A DNA stretch of 56,031 nucleotides from NCBI RefSeq assembly GCF_900162725.1, contig NZ_LT799418.1, positions 1,541,145 to 1,597,175 on the forward strand, in the 5' to 3' direction. Position numbers and translations under genes: made by a program. This DNA is from Parabacteroides sp. Marseille-P3160. Its GTDB lineage: Bacteria; Bacteroidota; Bacteroidia; Bacteroidales; Tannerellaceae. Under the pieces are notes generated by a model. It was not told where the DNA came from and searched no databases. It saw nothing but the letters and a program-made list of their open reading frames with translations. Position 1 is the first letter of the stretch; each line of letters starts with the position of its first letter. Of the stretch, positions 14,874 to 22,765 are shown piece after piece.

Positions 14874-16106
14874 CTATTTGATCCAAACATTGACTATTTC
14901 TCCAATGAACATTTTATTCAATAACTTTTGGCTCCACTCCTTACGCAACGTTTCATCATTGAATGAATCCGCATTCAAGGGTTGGGACATGATTTTCCGG
15001 CATTCTATGATCATCCAGGCCTCACTGAAGGCTTTGCTTCCGGAAGGAAGGGTGATAGGCGTCAATCCCGAACCTTTCACCTTGTCTTCATCGGCTCCTG
15101 AGTGTGATCCGCAATATTGCAGGGCATTGCGATAGGCCTCGGTGTAGAAGGTCAGCGTATAGAGATCGTTTTTCTCCATTAACGGATACGTATAGCGTTG
15201 CGGATTGATAAAGCAGAAGAAAGCCGGTTTGTCGAAGACGAAGCCCAAGGCTCCCCAACTGGCCGTCATCATATTGAACGCCTGGCTGTTTCCTGCGGTA
15301 ATCAGCATCCAGTCTTCCGACATCATCTTTGTAATGTTTCCCGGAATCTTGTCGGGAGTGATGGAGCGGTAGCCCGCCGGAGCTTGCCCGCCAATGGGAG
15401 ACTCACCGATTTTTGCAGCTGGGTCGGTTACTGTGCCGTTTACAGGCGGAACCATGACAGGAGCCACTGCCGACTGCACCGGAGCCACAGTACTTTCTTT
15501 TACCCCGGGTATGCTGACGGAGGCTGTCGAAGCTGAAGGCACTGCCGTTCTCGGAGTCCCGAGCGCATCCTTTAATTCGTTGGCCAGGTTATCGATCAGA
15601 TCGATCGTTCCTTTTCTGAACTTACCGCTTGCCCGTGCCAGTTTGTCTTTGTTCAAGGCATATTCGTCCGTAATCCATTTTTCGGCCAAATAAACTTCAG
15701 GTTCATCCTGATAAGAGACATTATATTCATAGCGTATGCTGCTTATTTCCATTCGGCAGGCAGGACCTTCGATAGAAAGGACCAGTTTGTATTTGATCGT
15801 TGCCCGGTCGAGTGAGAGGAAAGAACTTGAAAAGACGATATATTCATTTCCCATCACGGCGATCTGTCCTTTCTCCTTATCCTTGTAGACGACTCGCTTT
15901 TCTTCGACATTATAGCGGGCATTCGCCCAGTTCAGGACAATATCGAATATCTGATCCCTTGACAGATTGGGAACAGAGATTTTCCGTTCCAATACGACTT
16001 TACCGTCGACTACCGGAACCGCTCCGGCCAGATATTTTTGCTCTTCCTGCGCGAGTAGACCCATAGGAAGGATAAAAAACATGAATAATAAAATCTTCTT
16101 CACCAT
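14874..16106 (-). CDS. Exported DUF4468 protein fused to a flavin-reductase-like domain
   Basis: This 410-residue protein begins with a signal peptide (MVKKILLFMF, cleavage near LLAQ, residue 20). A DUF4468 domain lies at about 30-170, followed by a Pro/Ala/Val-rich linker at about 175-245. The C-terminal part (about 249-410) reads like the split-barrel flavin reductase family common in Bacteroidetes: SEDWMLITAG, MMTASWG at 269, then FCFINPQRYT, YRNALQYCGSHSGAD and KVKGSGLTPI. Those free-standing enzymes are cytoplasmic FMN proteins, so an exported fused copy is odd. The domain could bind flavin in the periplasm or have lost activity. Start 16106 is chosen over 16151 because it opens the signal peptide. 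The TlpA lipoprotein gene lies upstream, separated by a terminator. Confidence 0.82.
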   Translation of the reverse strand: MVKKILLFMFFILPMGLLAQEEQKYLAGAVPVVDGKVVLERKISVPNLSRDQIFDIVLNWANARYNVEEKRVVYKDKEKGQIAVMGNEYIVFSSSFLSLDRATIKYKLVLSIEGPACRMEISSIRYEYNVSYQDEPEVYLAEKWITDEYALNKDKLARASGKFRKGTIDLIDNLANELKDALGTPRTAVPSASTASVSIPGVKESTVAPVQSAVAPVMVPPVNGTVTDPAAKIGESPIGGQAPAGYRSITPDKIPGNITKMMSEDWMLITAGNSQAFNMMTASWGALGFVFDKPAFFCFINPQRYTYPLMEKNDLYTLTFYTEAYRNALQYCGSHSGADEDKVKGSGLTPITLPSGSKAFSEAWMIIECRKIMSQPLNADSFNDETLRKEWSQKLLNKMFIGEIVNVWIK

Positions 16107-16201
16107 ATTTTGCGGATTTATAATCTTACAGGCAAACATACGAAAATGCACACAGAAAATGGCTGTAATTCTGAAAAAAATAATATCGAAAAAAGGTTTG
16201 C

Positions 16202-16238
16202 GAAAAAAAAACGGAATATTGCCCGAAGGAATATCCCG
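16202..16238 (-). terminator. Rho-independent terminator of the TlpA-type gene
   Basis: On the minus strand CGGGATATT pairs with AATATTCCG (16230-16238 and 16212-16220, one G-U pair) and runs into a run of eight T (plus-strand A run at 16203-16210). It sits 23 bases after the gene's stop and separates it from the DUF4468 pair. Confidence 0.8.
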
Positions 16239-16260
16239 CTTCTATAAAAAAGTTAAATTC

Positions 16261-17382
16261 TTATTTCAACAATTCTGCTAATTTAGCCTTCAATTCGTCT
16301 CCATGCAAATTCTTGGCAAGGATTGTTCCGTCTTTGTCCACCAGAATGGTGTGGGGAATCGAATTGACTGCATACAATGCCGCACCGGAGTTTTTCCAGC
16401 CTTTCAGATCCGATAGTTGGGGCCATGTTATTTTCAGGTCGCTGATTCCTTTTTCCCAAGCGGCTTTATCGCTGTCCAAGGAAATGCCGACTATGTCGAA
16501 TCCTTTGCTTTTGTATTGTTTATGAAGTGCTACCAGATTAGGCATTTCAGCGCGGCAGGGAGGACACCAAGAAGCCCAGAAGTCGATCAGCACTACTTTT
16601 CCGTTTCCGACGTATTCGGATAATTTATGATTTTCCCCTTTTAGGTTCGGAAGTTCGAAGTCCGCGAATTTTTTCCCTACGGCAACGTTTTTCAGTATCT
16701 CCAACCGATCGATCAGCCGGTTGATTCCTGGAGCTGATTTGAAAGTCGAATCAGCTGTTTCGATGAATTTTGCCTGGTCGGCTTCGTCGAAGCTGTATTG
16801 GTGGTCATAAAGCAATTTGCCGGCAGTCAGTTTGGTCGGATTGCTTTCAATGTATTTCCGTACAACAGCGGTAACCGTGGAATCGATTTCGTTGTATTTT
16901 TGTTCGGCGGCTTTGGCGATGGCTGTATCTTCCGACTGGAAGTCGGAAACCAAAGGAATGATCTCCTTTTTCAGGTCCCGGATTTTCGATAGGGCTACAT
17001 TGTAAAGATTATTCTCTTCCGTTCCGGAAACAACCGAGAAGGTATCGAGTGTTGCTTGCAGTTTGCCGTTTTCCAATACGAACGTGGCGCTGAACGGCAA
17101 TTCGCGGCCTAATGGCGTACGTACCGGCTCTACCACATCCGGAGCAAAACTGATCTCCGCCAGTTTCGGCGTTGCCGTTGTCCCTTTAAAAGTGAAAGCG
17201 CCGTTTTCAACGATAGCGCTGTCCAAAGCAACCGGTTTATCCTGGCCGTATTCATACAAAATAACGCTTTTGCCATTCAGGTCGGCATTGGCGACCGTTC
17301 CGGATATCGTATATTCCGGTTTAGGGCTACATGACGATAACAGGATTGCAGCGGCGCCCAAAGAATAAAATAAATTTTTCAT
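16261..17382 (-). CDS. TlpA-family thiol:disulfide oxidoreductase lipoprotein with DUF4369
   Basis: From ATG 17382 the protein has 373 residues. It begins with a lipoprotein signal whose lipobox LLSSC puts the acylated Cys at residue 18. The N-terminal DUF4369 domain (about 25-130) has YTISGTVANADLNGKSV. A helical middle is followed by a thioredoxin fold (about 235-373) with FWASWCPPCRAEMPNL, the redox pair being Cys273 and Cys276. The cis-Pro loop follows at SIPHTILVDKDG. It should reduce or isomerise disulfides in periplasmic proteins at the membrane surface. Such proteins are abundant in Bacteroidales. A longer start at 17403 is possible but spoils the signal peptide. Confidence 0.93.
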   Translation of the reverse strand: MKNLFYSLGAAAILLSSCSPKPEYTISGTVANADLNGKSVILYEYGQDKPVALDSAIVENGAFTFKGTTATPKLAEISFAPDVVEPVRTPLGRELPFSATFVLENGKLQATLDTFSVVSGTEENNLYNVALSKIRDLKKEIIPLVSDFQSEDTAIAKAAEQKYNEIDSTVTAVVRKYIESNPTKLTAGKLLYDHQYSFDEADQAKFIETADSTFKSAPGINRLIDRLEILKNVAVGKKFADFELPNLKGENHKLSEYVGNGKVVLIDFWASWCPPCRAEMPNLVALHKQYKSKGFDIVGISLDSDKAAWEKGISDLKITWPQLSDLKGWKNSGAALYAVNSIPHTILVDKDGTILAKNLHGDELKAKLAELLK

Positions 17383-17443
17383 ACATACTCTTTCTAAAAA
17401 CATAAATAAATCTCCTAACTCATTATCTTATCGTAAAGTGTAG

Positions 17444-17451
17444 CGAAGTTA
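17444..17451 (-). promoter_or_regulatory. Probable -7 element of the TlpA-type gene
   Basis: TAACTTCG on the minus strand, followed by C, is one mismatch from TAnnTTTG and lies about 60 bases before the preferred start. No good -33 is present. Confidence 0.4.
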
Positions 17452-17708
17452 GTATATTCCGGTTGATACGAATGCATTATTCTCTGTTTTTTTACATAAT
17501 TGTCCGAATAAATGGTAAAAAGCCTCCGAACCCGGAATGATCCGGCTTGGACTTTTCCAATGAATTAGTTTTGTATAATTGTTCATCCTCCAGATCGGCG
17601 CCAAAGGGGGGCTATCTGGGCAAGTTGGATGTTATTGTAGATAGAGTTAATTCCCTGAAAATAATATAGTGTTAATTGATCCCGATTGATTTAGCAGATC
17701 GGCAGTAA

Positions 17709-17861
17709 TCTGAAGATATTCTCCGCTTATTCTTGCCTTTGTGGCTTTTCGATTACTTCGAGTTGGAGAAGTTTACTCAGGATCCTTCTCGTATTGATAT
17801 TTATCTAAGTGAAAAGAAAGGATCAATCTCAAAACCCGGTTGGAAGCAAAAAAAGAGTTGA
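17709..17861 (+). pseudogene. Fragment resembling the N-terminal ORF of an ISAon1-type transposase
   Basis: Between stops at 17706 and 17859 one frame reads SEDILRLFLPLWLFDYFELE and goes on to FTQDPSRIDIYLSEKKG. This matches my memory of the small N-terminal transposase ORF of ISAon1-type elements in Bacteroidetes (DILxLxLP, a DYFE segment, then IHIYLEEK). Only about 50 codons remain, there is no start codon in a good position, and no catalytic transposase ORF follows, so it is a decayed remnant if the match holds. The surrounding spacer (17404-18170) has no intact gene. Recognition is by pattern, not by search. Confidence 0.45.
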
Positions 17862-17869
17862 AATTACGC

Positions 17870-17897
17870 TGAATAATCGAGTATACTCGATTATTCA
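17870..17897. repeat. 28-base perfect palindrome
   Basis: The 14 bases TGAATAATCGAGTA at 17870-17883 are followed directly by their exact reverse complement at 17884-17897, with no loop. It stands 8 bases after the end of the transposase-like fragment. A loopless palindrome of this length suggests a dimeric protein-binding site or a recombination or IS end rather than a terminator, since no T run follows. Confidence 0.75.
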
Positions 17898-18013
17898 ATT
17901 GAGTCATCCTCCCAACAAAGTGTTATAGTGTAATGCAGGAAGTCTATTGCTGACAAGTTCCTCCACGGATGAGCCTGTTTTCTTTTCAACTTCCTGCAAA
18001 TAAATGACTCAAT
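17898..18013. repeat. Nested inverted repeats, possible element end or structured RNA
   Basis: Directly after the palindrome, ATTGAGTCAT (17898-17907) pairs with ATGACTCAAT (18004-18013). Inside it TGCAGGAAGT (17934-17943) pairs with ACTTCCTGCA (17989-17998); both pairs are perfect 10-mers. The minus strand of the inner part reads QEVEKKTGSSVEELV in one short frame ended by a stop, which could be a gene scrap. The element ends about 160 bases before the stop of the GH51 gene on the opposite strand. Confidence 0.55.
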
Positions 18014-18170
18014 ATAGATTGAGAGAAAAAATAATACTCGAAAAATTTGGATTACAACATAGAAGCATACTGAATTTTATCATGGGTTCAGGCACTTTCA
18101 ATGGGGCATTATGCGGATAAGCCTATTTATTAATAATCGTCCTGATGACCTTTTGGCAATAATTCGATAT

Positions 18171-19772
18171 TTATTTCTCATATTGAATAAGCAGGAAGGA
18201 GCAAGGCTTAATGGAGACTGTACTTATCTTTTTCGATAACTCTTTATTTTGGGGAATGATGTTTATTCTATTGTCTTTTGTGTTTTTTGCATTGATATCA
18301 TCATTTTCCAGGGTCCATATTCTTTTAGGTAAATAATCGTCGGGCAAATCTATTTTTATCTTTTGTGTTTTGTCGTGGGAACGGTTGACTAAGGCAACGT
18401 TTATCTTGCCGTCCTCAGTGATTACGGCAGAACCGTCCACAAATGCCAGACTACTTGTTTCGGATACGACCTCTTTGTTTATATCTCCTTCTACGGACAG
18501 ATCTTTCAAGGGAATAGAAATCCCCGGGCCTTCTATATTCAAATCTAATTTTTTCCCGATCATATGCTGTCTATACAACTCGAAAACATAATAAACCGGA
18601 GTTTTATAAGCATCTTCTTCTCCGACTGTCTTTAATAATCCATGCCCGTTTATCGGGAAGATATAATTAGCCATACCGACCGCAGGACTTTGTCGAATAA
18701 ATACATTTAACATTCCAGCGACAGTCGTAACATCGAATAATCGCCGGTCGTCTTTTCTGGTGAATTCGAATTTATCTCCATTGAATACGGAATGCCTGTT
18801 GTTCCATTCATCTATGCTAAAACGTATGGGATTGTTTGTTCTTCCTAATTGCCGGTTGATCTGATCCAGTAATCCTGCATTTTTTTGGATGTTAGCTTCC
18901 ACGCTGGCCGGAGAGAAAATATTTTGTTGTTGATTTATTAAGATATCATTCTTTATATTGGCTTTCATGTAATAATGTAAAGTCAGAAAATCGATGAGTT
19001 TTCCGTTTTCCTCCAGCACCGTTTGATTCCAATCATATAAATGTCCGACTCCCAAGAGATGTAAATCGGGATGAAGCTGTTTAATGCAACTTGCCCACTC
19101 ATGAAGTTTTTTTGAATAAACTTCCGCTGTTTCCGCCTTATGTACGCCGTAAGAGCCATAATTCTCATTCCCTATACACCAATGTTTTACATGATAAGGT
19201 TCGGGGTGCCCGTTTGCCGCTCTTTTCATACCGAAAGCCGTTTTTGTGGATCCATTCACATATTCAATCCAATTCAGGGCGTCGCCTAAGGAGGCTGCAT
19301 ATTTAGGATGGTTGCTCATATTGAAATTGATGTAAGGAATGGTTTTCATTTTATCGCACCATTGGAGAAACTCATCCGTGCCGAATAAATGGCTGTCTTC
19401 TCCTCCCCAGCAGACGCATGGGATAGTCGGCCTGTTTTCCTTCGGGCCAATTCCGTTTTCCCAATCATATTCATGAATATAAGTTCCTGCCGGCCAACGT
19501 ACGATCGGCATATTTAATGGTTTCAACATTTCTGAAACGAGTAAATTCTCGTTGCCATCCTTCTTAATCAGTCCTCCGTAAATAACATTATCATTGCAGT
19601 CTTCCAGCATTTGCCCGTAAATCATAGCGTCAATAGGGACTAATTGTTCGGGAATAATTACACGGATTGTTGTACTCCCCGTTTTACTATTTACCACAAT
19701 TTTACCCGATCCGTATAGGGAAAGGCTTAGGATAGATAAGATAATCATTAACGCAGTCTTTTGTAGTTTCAT
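18171..19772 (-). CDS. GH51-type alpha-L-arabinofuranosidase, exported
   Basis: The 533-residue protein starts with a signal peptide (MKLQKTALMIILSILSLSLYGSG). The catalytic barrel shows GH51 features: MPIVRWPAGTYIHEYDWENGIGP for the substrate-binding loop, CIGNENYG with the presumed acid/base Glu203, IDFLTLHYY, and FSIDEWNNRH with the presumed nucleophile Glu322. A beta-rich C-terminal domain (about 430-533) ends FLLIQYEK. GH51 enzymes remove terminal arabinofuranose from arabinans and arabinoxylans; a few act as endoglucanases. It is the last gene of PUL 1, overlapping the MFS gene by 4 bases, and is the only glycosidase there, so the locus probably handles a simple or pre-digested substrate. 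Confidence 0.88.
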   Translation of the reverse strand: MKLQKTALMIILSILSLSLYGSGKIVVNSKTGSTTIRVIIPEQLVPIDAMIYGQMLEDCNDNVIYGGLIKKDGNENLLVSEMLKPLNMPIVRWPAGTYIHEYDWENGIGPKENRPTIPCVCWGGEDSHLFGTDEFLQWCDKMKTIPYINFNMSNHPKYAASLGDALNWIEYVNGSTKTAFGMKRAANGHPEPYHVKHWCIGNENYGSYGVHKAETAEVYSKKLHEWASCIKQLHPDLHLLGVGHLYDWNQTVLEENGKLIDFLTLHYYMKANIKNDILINQQQNIFSPASVEANIQKNAGLLDQINRQLGRTNNPIRFSIDEWNNRHSVFNGDKFEFTRKDDRRLFDVTTVAGMLNVFIRQSPAVGMANYIFPINGHGLLKTVGEEDAYKTPVYYVFELYRQHMIGKKLDLNIEGPGISIPLKDLSVEGDINKEVVSETSSLAFVDGSAVITEDGKINVALVNRSHDKTQKIKIDLPDDYLPKRIWTLENDDINAKNTKDNRINIIPQNKELSKKISTVSIKPCSFLLIQYEK

Positions 19773-21055
19773 GATGTTTTATTATTAAATTGTTTCATAA
19801 TTCCTAATTTCCCCACAAGAAGGGAAACCAAGATAAAGCTAATAAAATAAGCAATCCCGATATAAATGAAAACGGGCAAATAAGAATAAATCCCGATCGT
19901 TTCGCCGATTGCCTTTTGTGATATCACGCTTGTAATGCCACCTAATGTACCGCCTATTCCTGTAATTGTCGCCTGTACACTTTTAGGATAGATTTCAGAT
20001 GGAATTGTAATGTTAGCCCATAAACCATGTGAAAGCATGATGCCGGAAATCAGGCATACGGCAAAAATGGGAGAGGCTCCCGAAAAGATAGAATAACATA
20101 ATATGGGTATGACCAACGAGGCAATCAGCATAATTGTCTTTCGCGCTTTATTTAAAGACCAACCATGTTTGTCGATTAACCATTTCGGCAAAGCTCCTCC
20201 CAATATTGTCCCAACTCCCATTGCCGTATAAGGAAGCCAAGCCGTTACCCCTAATTCTGCTAAAGAAAATCCCTGGATATCCTGCAAATATTTAGGAATC
20301 CAAAATAACAAAAAATAAGTAACCGGGTCAATGAAAATGCGAGCGGAGAAACAACCCCAAGTTTCTTTTTTTAATAAAAGTTGCCTTAAACTTACTTTGA
20401 CTTCTTCTTCGGTACCATGATTTTTATCATTCTCTTGCAAAATTAAATTTCTCTCTTCTTCTGTTATCTGAGGATGGTTTTGAGGAAGATGATAATATTT
20501 TATCCAGAAAAACAACCAGATAAACCCCAAGCAACCGGTTATAAAAAAAGAAACTCTCCAACCGAAATGAAAAGCTAAAAATGATACGATGGGAACAGCA
20601 AGCGCTGCTCCTATGGCTGTTCCTGCATTGAAAAGCCCGATTGACAAAGCCCTTTCTTTTATTGGGAACCATTCGCTGCAGGCTTTAACTCCTGCCGGGA
20701 AATTGGCCGATTCGGTAATTCCCAGAAAAAAACGGACAATTGCAAATTGGGATATGGTTCCGGCAAAAGCGTGTAACATGCTGACTAAAGACCAGCTTCC
20801 TGCAAATATGGCGAACCCTTTTTTAGTCCCTATTTTGTCTACTATCCTGCCACTGAATGCATACATAAGCGTGTAACTAAAGACAAATATGGCTGTTATA
20901 TTTGCATAGTCTGCATCCGTCCAGTTTAATTCCGCTTGGATGGTAGATGCTAAAATAGCAAGTGTATTCCTGTCTAAGCAATTCAGTCCGGAGACCAGGC
21001 ATAATAAGATCGCAATTCTCCAACGAACATTTTTTTTCCGTTTGATTTCTTTCAT
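19769..21055 (-). CDS. MFS transporter, ExuT/anion:cation symporter-like
   Basis: This 428-residue inner-membrane carrier has about 12 hydrophobic segments. The first half has LNCLDRNTLAIL and FSGRIVDKIGTKKGF (the MFS loop 2-3 motif). The stretch ESANFPAGVKACSEWFP with KERALSIGLFNAGTAIGA is characteristic of the hexuronate/galactonate symporters (ACS family). The likely cargo is therefore a sugar acid or similar anion rather than a neutral sugar, which is inference from similarity. Its start overlaps the stop of the FAD oxidoreductase by 4 bases and its stop overlaps the start of the GH51 gene by 4 bases, so the three are translated as one unit. Confidence 0.9.
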   Translation of the reverse strand: MKEIKRKKNVRWRIAILLCLVSGLNCLDRNTLAILASTIQAELNWTDADYANITAIFVFSYTLMYAFSGRIVDKIGTKKGFAIFAGSWSLVSMLHAFAGTISQFAIVRFFLGITESANFPAGVKACSEWFPIKERALSIGLFNAGTAIGAALAVPIVSFLAFHFGWRVSFFITGCLGFIWLFFWIKYYHLPQNHPQITEEERNLILQENDKNHGTEEEVKVSLRQLLLKKETWGCFSARIFIDPVTYFLLFWIPKYLQDIQGFSLAELGVTAWLPYTAMGVGTILGGALPKWLIDKHGWSLNKARKTIMLIASLVIPILCYSIFSGASPIFAVCLISGIMLSHGLWANITIPSEIYPKSVQATITGIGGTLGGITSVISQKAIGETIGIYSYLPVFIYIGIAYFISFILVSLLVGKLGIMKQFNNKTS

Positions 21056-22542
21056 TTTATTTTCTTTATCGAAAAAGGATTATAATGTCCGCCCATTTCT
21101 CCGTTTCCATCTACCCTTTTCAGAATCAGGCGTTCGTCAATCTCTTCACTTATCGGTTCATTTAAAAGATATTGCCCTTGGTTCAGGAGTGTTTTTCTCA
21201 ATAAAGGGATGTCAATTTCTCTTGTTGAACAATTTTTTTGCGAAAGAATAGCTGCTGAGGTACCTGCTGCCTGCCCGATAGCCATGCATGTCGCCATTAC
21301 ACGTATGGAGCCAGCGGCTGTATGGGTTGCAGATATACTGCGTCCGGCAACAATTAAATTGTGGAAACCGACCGGTAGCATACAACGGTAAGGGATTTCG
21401 TATACCGCTTTTCCTGAACCTGTGAAAATCTGTTCTTTTCCGTGGGGTGGGTGAATATCGATGGCAAATGTACCACAGGCAATTCCATCAATAAAAGAAG
21501 TTCCGTTCAATACCTCTTCTTCCGTTAGGATATGATCTCCCACAATATGACGGGTCTCCCTTATTCCTACTTGTATTCCCGTATCAACAACATATGAATT
21601 TTCAAAACCTCCAATCATTTTCTTTATGAAATGATATACCTGGATTACCTGTTTTCTTAAACGTATTTCTGCCTTAGTTAAATCATCGGCATTGCTTCCG
21701 TTTATATTCTGAAGACGAGTACAGTTTATTGAAAATTCACCGTGTGGTAATTCATACATTAAAATCCGGGGAGCGATTTCTTTGTCTAAATCACCGGATT
21801 GAATAGCATCATTCACCAGGTGGTTCATGCCTAAAAAGGCAATTGCTTTTTGATTGTCTATTTCCTCCTCTGTCGGATTGCCTTTTAGTAAATGGGAGTT
21901 TTTTTTCATCCAGGAACGCAATTCGGCGTTGTTTACACCTCCGATCCTGAAATAAAGGGTTGCCGGTTGCATGGAGCCATCTTCTTTTTTCCCACACACA
22001 TATTCCGCGCCTGCTTGGACGGCAACATCTGCATCACCTGAACAATCAATAACATAGCGTGGACATATCGCTTGGCGGCCGGATTTGTTTTCAATTATTA
22101 CAGATAAAATCCTCCCTTTTTCAACTTGCGTATTTACGACTAAAGTATGCAATAAAAGCTGGACCTTTGCTTCTTCCATCATATTGAAAAGAATGACTTT
22201 ACATCCTTCCGGATCAAATGGCGTCATCGATGCATTATCGAACGTTAAATCTGTTACATGTCCCGGGGAACTACCTTGTTCTCTCATTCGCAATATAAGT
22301 TCCTCGGCAATGCCCTTGATTATCTGCCTGCCGTTTATGTCATGAAACGTGAAAATAGGATTGACCATTGACGTTGTCAAGTTCCCTCCAATGAAACCAT
22401 ATCTTTCTATCAACATGGTTTTTGCTCCTGTTCTGGCGGAAGCAATCGAAGCTGCTATTCCGGCGGGGCCTGATCCTACGACTAAGACGTCCGGCGTTGC
22501 AATCACCGGTATCTCTTTTTGTTTTTCTAATATAGATCGCAT
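21052..22542 (-). CDS. FAD-dependent oxidoreductase (FAD_oxidored type)
   Basis: The 496-residue protein has an ADP-binding Rossmann fold at about 18-50 (VLVVGSGPAGIAASIASART, then MLIERYGFIGGNLT). Later come YVIDCSGDADVAVQAG, GRSISATHTAAGSIRV and MATCMAIGQAAGTSAA, the second FAD-contact region typical of PF12831 proteins. No signal peptide is visible, so it should be cytoplasmic. Members of this family sit in many Bacteroidetes sugar loci but their substrates are mostly unknown. It heads a three-gene overlapping block with an ExuT-like carrier and a GH51 enzyme. A role in oxidising a sugar or sugar acid brought in by the carrier is plausible but not shown. The 165-bp hairpin element ends 25 bases upstream. 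Confidence 0.87.
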   Translation of the reverse strand: MRSILEKQKEIPVIATPDVLVVGSGPAGIAASIASARTGAKTMLIERYGFIGGNLTTSMVNPIFTFHDINGRQIIKGIAEELILRMREQGSSPGHVTDLTFDNASMTPFDPEGCKVILFNMMEEAKVQLLLHTLVVNTQVEKGRILSVIIENKSGRQAICPRYVIDCSGDADVAVQAGAEYVCGKKEDGSMQPATLYFRIGGVNNAELRSWMKKNSHLLKGNPTEEEIDNQKAIAFLGMNHLVNDAIQSGDLDKEIAPRILMYELPHGEFSINCTRLQNINGSNADDLTKAEIRLRKQVIQVYHFIKKMIGGFENSYVVDTGIQVGIRETRHIVGDHILTEEEVLNGTSFIDGIACGTFAIDIHPPHGKEQIFTGSGKAVYEIPYRCMLPVGFHNLIVAGRSISATHTAAGSIRVMATCMAIGQAAGTSAAILSQKNCSTREIDIPLLRKTLLNQGQYLLNEPISEEIDERLILKRVDGNGEMGGHYNPFSIKKIK

Positions 22543-22566
22543 ATATATAAGTTTAATAGCCAGTTG

Positions 22567-22731
22567 TAAGAGTGAGAAATGTGTCGAAAGTCATCGTTTA
22601 TCCACTGGAAAAATTGATAACTATGAATGAGCGCAGTCATAACTATGAACGGACGCAATCATAACTATGAATGAATGCAATCATAGTTATCAACTTTTAT
22701 GGGACTTCCTTTTGACGCACTCTCACTCTTA
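22567..22731 (-). repeat. 165-bp hairpin element between SusD and the FAD oxidoreductase
   Basis: TAAGAGTGAGA (22567-22577) and TGTGTCGAAAG (22580-22590) pair with CTTTTGACGCA (22709-22719) and TCTCACTCTTA (22721-22731), giving an interrupted stem of 22 pairs with two G-U pairs. The enclosed 118 bases contain three 22-bp tandem repeats. On the minus strand it starts 34 bases after the SusD stop, so it may end or stabilise the susC-susD part of the transcript. It shares layout with the element at 11066-11177. Confidence 0.65.
22617..22682. repeat. Three tandem 22-bp repeats
   Basis: Units at 22617-22638, 22639-22660 and 22661-22682 all start ATAACTATGAA and end GCAGTC or GCAATC; they differ at a few middle positions. 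A fourth partial copy is inverted (ATAGTTAT, 22683-22690), so the last unit can form an 8-bp hairpin with it. No gene overlaps them. Too few, too short and without spacers to be a CRISPR array. Confidence 0.85.
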
Positions 22732-22765
22732 TGTGCAAATTGTTTTTTTAATATTTCTAATTATA

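Noticed and set aside
22596-22604. TTATCCACT, one mismatch from a DnaA box
   Set aside because: Single copy inside a hairpin element; chance match is likely.
22617-22682. CRISPR-like array
   Set aside because: Units are 22 bp and contiguous with no unique spacers, and there are no cas genes.
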